11,267 nt of DNA from an uncultured Eubacteriales bacterium (lineage in GTDB: Bacteria > Bacillota > Clostridia > Oscillospirales > QAKW01). Location of the stretch: positions 1 through 11,267 of the forward strand of contig CABULU010000051.1 of NCBI GenBank assembly GCA_902492505.1, given 5' to 3'. The position numbers and the translations under genes were made by a program. Positions within the stretch are counted from its first letter, which is position 1. The number at the start of each line of letters is the position of its first letter. A model generated the notes under the pieces. It saw only the letters and a list, made by a program, of their open reading frames with translations. It was not told the DNA's origin and searched no databases. Below are positions 6,811 to 11,267 of this stretch, piece by piece.

Positions 6811-7524
6811 TTAAAAGTCCCTGTCGCCTGTATAGACAACAGTCACATTGTCATGCAGCTGAAGTATAGACGCGGGTACCTTGGGAGTTACGGGACCTGT
6901 AAGTGCTTTTTTAACTATGTCGTACTTTTCCGGACCTGCAATAAGCAGTATTTTCTTTGCGCTGAGTATTGATTTAAGCCCCATTGTAAGAGCGTGCGTC
7001 GGCATGCCTCCGTTAGGGAAGAACCGTGAATTTGCTTGAATCGTAGATTCTGTGAGTTCAACGCGGCGCGTTTTAATTTCAAAACAATCCGACGGCTCGT
7101 TAAAGCCTATATGTCCGTTAAATCCGATGCCCAGCAACTGCAAGTCAATTCCTCCCAACCCGGAAATAAGCTTGTCATAATCTGCACACTCGCGCTCGTA
7201 ATCTTCGCACATGCCGTTGGGCACATATGTACGGAATTTATCTATATTTATGTGATTGAAAAAGTTGGTATCCATAAAATACCGATAGCTCTGGTCATGA
7301 GTTGCCGGCAGTCCGCAGTATTCGTCAAGATTGACCGATGTTACGTCTTTAAAATCAAGGTCCCCCTTATTGTACCATTCGATAAGCTGCTTGTAGATAC
7401 CCAGCGGTGACGAGCCGGTTGCCAGTCCCAAAACTGAATCCGGCTTTTGGATTACCTGCGCGGATATGATGTTTGCCGCGCGTCTGCTCATTTTTTCATA
7501 AGTTTCTTCTCTGTAAATGTACAT
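6811..7524 (-). CDS. nagB: Glucosamine-6-phosphate deaminase
   Basis: A 237-residue protein when started at ATG 7522-7524 (MYIYREETYEKM), which has AAAGGA about 10 nt upstream and matches the family N-terminus. An in-frame start at 7563 would add 13 residues with no family match and is rejected. NagB converts glucosamine-6-phosphate to fructose-6-phosphate and ammonia, feeding amino sugars into glycolysis. Visible motifs are LATGSSP (about 35-41, phosphate binding), NLDEY with the catalytic Asp (D67), and GFNGHIGFNEP (135-145) with the ring-opening H138 and E143. The Asn where E. coli has Asp141 is usual in Firmicutes enzymes. The C-terminal KVPAS and LQLH segments complete the fold. It is the first gene of an operon with the PIG-L deacetylase and phosphohexomutase, and is divergent from an AraC-family regulator. 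Confidence 0.92.
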   Translation of the reverse strand: MYIYREETYEKMSRRAANIISAQVIQKPDSVLGLATGSSPLGIYKQLIEWYNKGDLDFKDVTSVNLDEYCGLPATHDQSYRYFMDTNFFNHINIDKFRTYVPNGMCEDYERECADYDKLISGLGGIDLQLLGIGFNGHIGFNEPSDCFEIKTRRVELTESTIQANSRFFPNGGMPTHALTMGLKSILSAKKILLIAGPEKYDIVKKALTGPVTPKVPASILQLHDNVTVVYTGDRDF

Positions 7525-7592
7525 TGCATAGCATTCCTTTCTGTTCAATTTCGGTTGTCGCAAAAATCCGTATACTAAAATTAGGCGATTCA

Positions 7593-7635
7593 GAGCGAGT
7601 CAGCCGAGCGTATAGCTTTCCACTGCTACATTGTA
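7593..7635 (-). promoter_or_regulatory. Candidate nagB promoter and leader repeats
   Basis: On the minus strand GATACAAT (-10 TACAAT at 7635-7630) has no good -35, which would fit activator dependence. It gives a leader of about 100 nt. Just downstream, in otherwise AT-rich DNA, a GC-rich patch repeats GAGCG at 7593-7597 and 7606-7610 (13 bp apart). Direct repeats are the usual AraC-type site form, but a leader RNA role is equally possible. Confidence 0.3.
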
Positions 7636-7699
7636 TCATATTTTTTTAATTTTAGCTTATAAATTAAGTCACTTGTTTTATATTTTTGGTTCTGTTTTA

Positions 7700-7728
7700 T
7701 TGCATATTGTGTAAAAAGCGTTTATAAT
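7700..7728 (+). promoter_or_regulatory. Sigma-A promoter of the AraC-family gene
   Basis: TTGCAT (7700-7705), a 17-bp spacer and a perfect TATAAT (7723-7728) lie 34 bp before the start codon. This is the best -35/-10 pair seen in the window. Confidence 0.8.
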
Positions 7729-7762
7729 GAAGCTGTTGAAATAAAATTGGGAGAAAGTATGT

Positions 7763-8626
7763 ATGGAATATGTAAAAACACCGCTTGAAAGCCGCGTTAA
7801 AATTGATGGGGTGTATACCGTACATTATTTTGAATATACAAAGGATTTTGCCTATTCCGGTGAAATACATAACTTTTGGGAGATTGTGTATGCCGACAAA
7901 AAGCGTCTGTATATCACGGCGGGGGCAAAGGAAATCTGTCTTGAGGTGGGTCAGCTTTATATACATAAGCCCAATGAGTTTCACAACTTGCGTTGTGAGC
8001 ACGCGGCAAATTCAGTAATTGTATCGTTTGACTGTGACTGTCCTGAGCTTATGTCTATTGCCGGAATGGTTATAACCTGCGGAAGCGATGAACGGCGTCT
8101 TATCGGCGGAATTGTCAAGGAGTCGCTTGAGGCGTTTTCAACTCCGCTGGGTATGCCGTACACGCGTGTAATGGAGAAATCCGGCAGCGGCAGCTTTTGC
8201 TGTGAGCAGATGGTACGTCTTTATATAGAACAGCTTTTGATACTGCTTGTCCGCGGAAACAGACGCACTGTTCCGGTGAAAAGGGCTGAAAACGGCTGCC
8301 TGCTTGCCAAAATATGTGAGTATCTTGAAAAAAATGTACAGTCTCGCTTGCATTTTGAGGATATTATGCATGAGTTTAACCTGTCCGCGTCTGTTATAAA
8401 AAAGTTATTCCGCGAGCAGATGGACTGCGGCGTTATGGAGTATTTTGCGCGACTGAAGGTGGACGCTGCTAAGCAGATGATTCGTGAGGGAAATTACAAC
8501 TTCACCGAAATTGCGGCTGCGCTGTCTTTTAATACCTCGCAGTATTTTACAACGGTATTCCGCCGTGTGTCCGGTATGACGCCTACCGAGTATTCGCTTT
8601 CAGTTCGGACAAATCTCAATGAATGA
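7763..8626 (+). CDS. AraC-family transcriptional regulator
   Basis: This 287-residue protein starts at ATG 7763, with GGGAGAAAG about 5-9 nt upstream; an ATG at 7759 is out of frame. Residues about 30-92 form a cupin-type ligand-binding domain (HNFWEIVY, LEVGQLYIHKPNEFHNL). Residues about 180-280 form the double helix-turn-helix DNA-binding domain of the AraC/XylS family: first helix-turn-helix LHFEDIMHEFNLSASVIKKLF, second NFTEIAAALSF followed by the TSQYFTTVFRR and SGMTPTEY signatures. Such proteins usually sense a sugar and activate a neighbouring catabolic operon. The divergent nagB operon is the obvious target, with an amino sugar as the likely signal; this is inferred from position only. 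Its stop overlaps a possible ATGA start of the next gene, so the two are probably co-transcribed. Confidence 0.9.
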   Translation: MEYVKTPLESRVKIDGVYTVHYFEYTKDFAYSGEIHNFWEIVYADKKRLYITAGAKEICLEVGQLYIHKPNEFHNLRCEHAANSVIVSFDCDCPELMSIAGMVITCGSDERRLIGGIVKESLEAFSTPLGMPYTRVMEKSGSGSFCCEQMVRLYIEQLLILLVRGNRRTVPVKRAENGCLLAKICEYLEKNVQSRLHFEDIMHEFNLSASVIKKLFREQMDCGVMEYFARLKVDAAKQMIREGNYNFTEIAAALSFNTSQYFTTVFRRVSGMTPTEYSLSVRTNLNE

Positions 8627-8658
8627 TAAAAACAAGACAGAAACGGAGAACAAGAATA

Positions 8659-9168
8659 ATGGAACAGTTTAAATCCGACTTTTTTAACAGTGTCAGCATA
8701 GAGCTGCATAGACTGACAAGAATTTACGGCGACGGTACGGGGGATATAATGCAGATTCCCGACCTGCTGGAGCGCGGAAAGAATTTTATTATGAGCTGGC
8801 TCAAAGACGTGCAGCTCAGAGAGACGTTTCAAAACGACGCGCAGCTTTATTACTATAATGTCGCTTGCATTGCCTTTTGCGGAGGCATTGCATATGCCGA
8901 TGCATGGGATAAGGATGTCACACAGATAAAAACAGGCGCAGTTGATACTCTGCTTACATCACAGGGTGATATTACGTCTCTTGCCGTTGATATTCTTTCG
9001 CTTGGCGGCGACGGACGCAAAAAGCTGCATATGCTTGAGGATAAGATGTTTTCCGTGTTTTTGGAGCTTATGGCGCCGTACTGGGATAAGGAAGATCCGC
9101 GTCCGTTTCTGTTTCAGGGACTGTTGGCTTTCTTTCAGACCGGCTTGTCATACAGGCTTAGTAAGTAA
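8659..9168 (+). CDS. Hypothetical protein co-transcribed with the AraC-family gene
   Basis: I do not recognise this 169-residue protein. ATG 8659 has CGGAGAA about 8-9 nt upstream and is chosen. A start at 8623 (ATGA overlap with the AraC stop) would add 12 residues, MIKTRQKRRTRI, but lacks a ribosome site. The protein is mostly alpha-helical by eye and soluble. Its middle segment AQLYYYNVACIAFCGGIAYADAWDKD (about 56-81) is moderately hydrophobic but too polar for a clear membrane span, and no metal-binding or catalytic motif stands out. It is acidic in the second half and ends FFQTGLSYRLSK. The 32-bp gap after the AraC gene and lack of a promoter there suggest one transcript, so it may serve the same amino-sugar response. 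The gene graveyard starts immediately after its stop, so its native 3' end could also have been lost. Confidence 0.65.
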   Translation: MEQFKSDFFNSVSIELHRLTRIYGDGTGDIMQIPDLLERGKNFIMSWLKDVQLRETFQNDAQLYYYNVACIAFCGGIAYADAWDKDVTQIKTGAVDTLLTSQGDITSLAVDILSLGGDGRKKLHMLEDKMFSVFLELMAPYWDKEDPRPFLFQGLLAFFQTGLSYRLSK

Positions 9169-9171
9169 ATT

Positions 9172-9552
9172 AATACCCGTTTTTAATATTCCCGTGATTG
9201 TTATGAGTGCTAAGGCAGATATTGACAGCAAGGTGGATTTACTGCTCGGCGGGGCTTGCGACTATATTACAAAACCGTTTGATATAAAATAATTGCTTGC
9301 GCGTATCAAGGTACATCTGAGAAACGGTACTGCGTCAGGTGTAGCTGAAACGCTGAAATTCAGAGATTTGCAGCTTGATACAAATACACGTCTTGCAAAA
9401 GTTCAGATACTTTTGTACATCTTACGCGCACAGAATACGCCATATTAAAGCTGCTTATGAGTAATCCTTCACAGGTTGTGACAAAATCGCAGATACTTGA
9501 CAGGATAAGCGGGGATACTCCCGACTGTACAGAGAGCTCGCTTAAAATGCAG
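9172..9552 (+). pseudogene. Response regulator remnant (OmpR type), stop codon and frameshift
   Basis: The sequence reads as a two-component response regulator whose first two-thirds of receiver is missing. It begins with LIPVFNIPVIVMSAKAD, the beta-4 strand region, continues through DYITKPFD with the conserved Lys, then hits TAA at 9290-9292 where AAA-(G)AA-TTG (KEL) is expected. It resumes LLARIKVHLRN. A one-base loss at about 9404-9406 shifts frame before DTFVHLTRTEYAILKLL, the winged-helix DNA-binding domain, which runs SNPSQVVTKSQILDRI. Recognition helix text SSLKM is reached at about 9547, where the gene breaks off into an ABC transporter. No sensor kinase remains. It is non-functional by two independent lesions plus truncation at both ends. 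Confidence 0.85.
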
Positions 9553-10155
9553 TATAAAATTCTGGGTCTTCCGTCATATGACGGGATTGACGAGATTTTA
9601 AAGCTTGTCGGGCTGGAAAATACGGGAAGAAAAAAGGCAAAAAATCTTTCTCTTGGTATGCGTCAGCGTCTCGGAATAGCGGTAGCGCTGGCGGGCGATC
9701 CTGATTTTTTAATGCTTGACGAGCCTGTCAACGGTCTTGATCCTCAGGGAATAATAGAGATACGTGAGCTTATACTGCGTCTCAATAAAAAAATGAATAT
9801 AACGGTACTTATTTCAAGTCATATTCTTGACGAGCTGGCACGTGTTGCAACTCACTTCGGTTTTGTGGACGGTGGAGCTATTGTAAAGGAGATAAGTGCC
9901 GAGGAGCTTGCTGACGCATGTCGCAGCTGTCTGCGCGTAACAGTGAGTGATATCAATGTACTCAGCCGTGTTTTGGATTCTGCGGGTGTAGAGTACAGAG
10001 TGCTGTCTGACAGCTCGGCAGATATATTCGGCAGTGTTTCAATAACCGATTTGACGCTGAAACTGTCAGAACATGGATGTGAAATCAGTTCTATGCACGA
10101 GCGGGACGAGAGCCTTGAAAATTACTATATGAATCTTTTAGGAGGCGGTAAATAG
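9550..10155 (+). pseudogene. ABC transporter ATPase lacking Walker A, fused to regulator tail
   Basis: An open frame from ATG 9457 encodes 232 residues, but its first 31 come from the response regulator's DNA-binding domain. The ABC part starts at about residue 32 (QYKILGLPSYDGID). It keeps the signature LSLGMRQR (64-71), Walker B FLMLDEP (84-90), the D-loop NGLDP (92-96) and the H-loop H122, followed by a C-terminal domain of about 100 residues ending LENYYMNLLGGGK. The N-terminal half with Walker A and Q-loop, roughly 100 residues, is absent. ATP binding is therefore not expected. The sequence resembles bacitracin-type exporter ATPases, which usually sit beside a response regulator and kinase. 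A deletion joining the regulator to the ATPase, possibly through matching ATGCA bases at 9547-9551, explains the fusion. A protein could still be made but should not hydrolyse ATP. Confidence 0.85.
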
Positions 10156-10712
10156 GCGGCATATATGTTTTTTTGTTTTATAACGATGTGATTAAATACG
10201 GTGCCGATGTTGAATTTGACGATATTTTGTTTTGCTTTGCATTTGCCGTAGGCTTTGTGAGCTCGGTATTTTGCAGTCTTTTTATAGGTATTGAGTACAG
10301 TGACAGAACGCTTCACAATAAGCTTATAGTAGGTCACAGTCGCACGGCTATATATTTTTCCGGTCTTCTGAGCAATATAGCGGCGTCCGTTGCTATCTGT
10401 CTTGCATGTGTGACTGTTGTATGTATTTTCGGCATACCGATGTTCGGCGGACTGCATATGAGCACCTTGAAGCTGTGGCAGCTTATCCTCAGTTCTTTTT
10501 TACTTATTACAGCATACTGTTCTGTTTTTACGCTTGTTGCCATGTTATGCAGCAATCGGGCGCTGTCATCGGTTATATGTATTTTAAGCGTTGTGGTGAT
10601 GTTTATAGCGGCTCTTCAACTTTATAACAGAATAAGTGCGCCTGAATACTATGACGGGGTTGTATACAAACCCCATGGTTGGTATGACCGTTGCATGCGC
10701 TGTTGCTGTTGA
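10156..10712 (+). pseudogene. ABC-2 type permease fragment, truncated at both ends
   Basis: This is the membrane partner of the preceding ATPase remnant, read from TTG 10173 or any upstream in-frame codon; no ribosome site or ATG fits. About 166 residues are permease-like, with hydrophobic spans at about 19-40, 63-88, 104-126 and 130-150, and the cytoplasmic segment IGIEYSDRTLHNKLIVGHSR (40-57... region) typical of ABC-2 bacitracin-type permeases. The N-terminal first span expected just after the ATPase stop is missing, with a T7 run at 10168-10174 near the break. Past VVYK (about 10670) the frame reads unrelated residues and ends at 10712. An alternative frame from 10669 gives NPMVGMTVACAVAVEEASK and stops at 10728; its origin is not recognised. 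Loss of both ends makes transport implausible. Confidence 0.75.
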
Positions 10713-10764
10713 AGAAGCAAGCAAATAATAATCGCTAAACCGCATAATAGCTGACTTTTTTTTA

Positions 10765-10780
10765 AAAGAGAGCTGTCTTT
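10765..10780. repeat. Near-palindrome near the element boundary
   Basis: AAAGAGAGCTGTCTTT is symmetric about its central AGCT, except for one mismatched pair, and lies about 78 bp from the recombinase stop. It could be part of an attachment or crossover site, but serine recombinase sites are longer and weakly conserved, so this is only a candidate. Confidence 0.25.
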
Positions 10781-10815
10781 AGCCAACGCCAGATAAGGAA
10801 GTTTTTATGTAGGGG

Positions 10816-10856
10816 TACGGTGTAACTCAGTAAAATGGGTTGCACCGTATTCTTTT
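10816..10856 (+). terminator. Hairpin with + strand T-tract beside the recombinase
   Basis: TACGGTGTAACTC (10816-10828) pairs with GGGTTGCACCGTA (10837-10849) along 13 bp including two G-T pairs, with an 8-nt loop. TTCTTTT follows on the + strand, so it would stop host-side transcripts running into the element. On the minus strand there is no T-tract, so it is a weak terminator for the recombinase itself. Confidence 0.55.
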
Positions 10857-10857
10857 G

Positions 10858-11267
10858 TTATGCTACAAAGCGGAAGTCCTGCGGGTTTTCCCGTATTTCC
10901 TTCATCATAGCAAGGATTTCCTGTTCGGTAGGAATATCGATCATTCCCGCCGCCGTAAAATAAATATCCACCTTTACAAAACAGTGGCCACTTGACTTGT
11001 CATTGTTGTGTACTTCGATCCGCTCAATCAATGCGTTTACAAGCGTTGGGGTAAGCTCCGTAATATCCGTCAGTTCACGCAGGGTACGGAGCAGCAGCCT
11101 TAAATCTGTAACCTTCTGCTTCGCTTCCTGTAATGCCTTTTGACTGTCGGCAACCTCCTGTATTAAGGCTTTCTGCTCTTTTTCGTAGCTTTGGAGCATT
11201 TTGGAAAAGCGCTCATCGGAGAGTATGCCGCTTGCGTTCTGCTCGAACACCTTTTCAATCAGCCTGT
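10858..11267 (-). CDS. Large serine recombinase, C-terminal part (5' partial)
   Basis: About 136 residues are visible and the frame is open to the right edge, so the catalytic serine domain is outside the window. The GTG at 11248-11250 is internal, because family-like RLIEKVFEQNASG precedes and spans it. The visible segment, numbered from that GTG, has a conserved GILSDERFSKML start (about 8-19), a charged coiled-coil (about 19-60, SYEKEQKALIQEVADSQKAL onward) that in this class steers integration versus excision, and a beta-rich region ending FRFVA. The PTEQE/ENPQDFRFVA tail resembles the DUF4368 end of TnpX/TndX-like recombinases of Clostridia conjugative and mobilisable elements. It would cut and rejoin element ends at attachment sites. 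No T-rich terminator follows on this strand. Confidence 0.85.
   Translation of the reverse strand, partial: RLIEKVFEQNASGILSDERFSKMLQSYEKEQKALIQEVADSQKALQEAKQKVTDLRLLLRTLRELTDITELTPTLVNALIERIEVHNNDKSSGHCFVKVDIYFTAAGMIDIPTEQEILAMMKEIRENPQDFRFVA

Larger units (their letters stand above)
10713..11267. mobile_element. One end of a large-serine-recombinase integrative element
   Basis: The C-terminal part of a large serine recombinase enters from the right edge and reads outward toward the decayed permease. In integrative and mobilisable elements of this kind the recombinase gene usually lies at one element end, so the left boundary should be between the permease remnant and the recombinase stop (about 10713-10857). 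The exact border is not visible. The other end and cargo are outside the window. Confidence 0.5.

Noticed and set aside
7525..7563. Upstream start for nagB adding 13 residues
   Set aside because: The added residues do not match the NagB N-terminus, whereas the ATG at 7522-7524 has an AAAGGA site and the family start.
8623..8658. ATGA-overlap start for the hypothetical protein
   Set aside because: It lacks a ribosome binding site; CGGAGAA precedes the ATG at 8659. Coupled initiation from 8623 stays possible.
8942..9292. Frame running across the hypothetical gene into the response-regulator remnant
   Set aside because: Its first two-thirds is an out-of-frame reading of the 8659-9168 gene; only its end is real homologous sequence, listed as pseudogene.
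10858..11250. Complete 130-residue protein starting at GTG 11250
   Set aside because: The frame continues to the right edge with family-like residues, so this is the C-terminal part of a larger recombinase.

Overview
The window looks like chromosomal DNA of a low-to-medium GC Gram-positive anaerobe, most likely a gut or rumen Clostridia (Oscillospiraceae-like). This is inferred from strong AGGAGG-type ribosome binding sites, Clostridia-style gene families (a Cthe_2159-like beta-helix protein, a PdaA-like deacetylase, a Firmicutes-type NagB) and U-tailed hairpin terminators. No marker gene fixes the species.

Layout. Positions 1-1452 hold the 3' part of a secreted beta-helix carbohydrate-binding protein, closed by a terminator. 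A regulatory-looking gap of about 310 bp follows, then a 52-residue ribbon-helix-helix protein. A two-way terminator separates this from a PiT phosphate transporter on the minus strand. A PdaA-like deacetylase (+) diverges from the transporter and meets, tail to tail with an 11-bp overlap, an Amidase_3-like protein (-) that has lost two catalytic-site residues. Further right a minus-strand operon, nagB - PIG-L deacetylase - phosphohexomutase (transcribed 7524 to 4545), ends in its own terminator. It is divergent from an AraC-family regulator (+), which is followed by an unrecognised 169-residue protein.

From about 9170 the DNA is a gene graveyard. It holds a response-regulator fragment with a stop codon and a frameshift, an ABC ATPase missing its Walker A half and fused to the regulator's tail, and an ABC-2 permease fragment cut at both ends. 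The order and relatedness suggest a collapsed bacitracin-type two-component/ABC transporter locus. At the right edge the 3' end of a large serine recombinase (-) marks one end of an integrative element that continues beyond the window.

How the genes fit together. The deacetylase acts on the cell-wall side of the membrane. The PIG-L/NagB/phosphohexomutase operon is a plausible cytoplasmic amino-sugar route, with PIG-L perhaps standing in for NagA (not seen here) and the AraC protein as its likely regulator. No clearly new multi-gene defence or signalling system is evident. The most notable items are the amidase-like pseudoenzyme, the spaced 8-mer array before the orphan ribbon-helix-helix gene, the NagA-less amino-sugar operon, and the deletion-fusion ORF that automated annotation would call an intact ABC ATPase.
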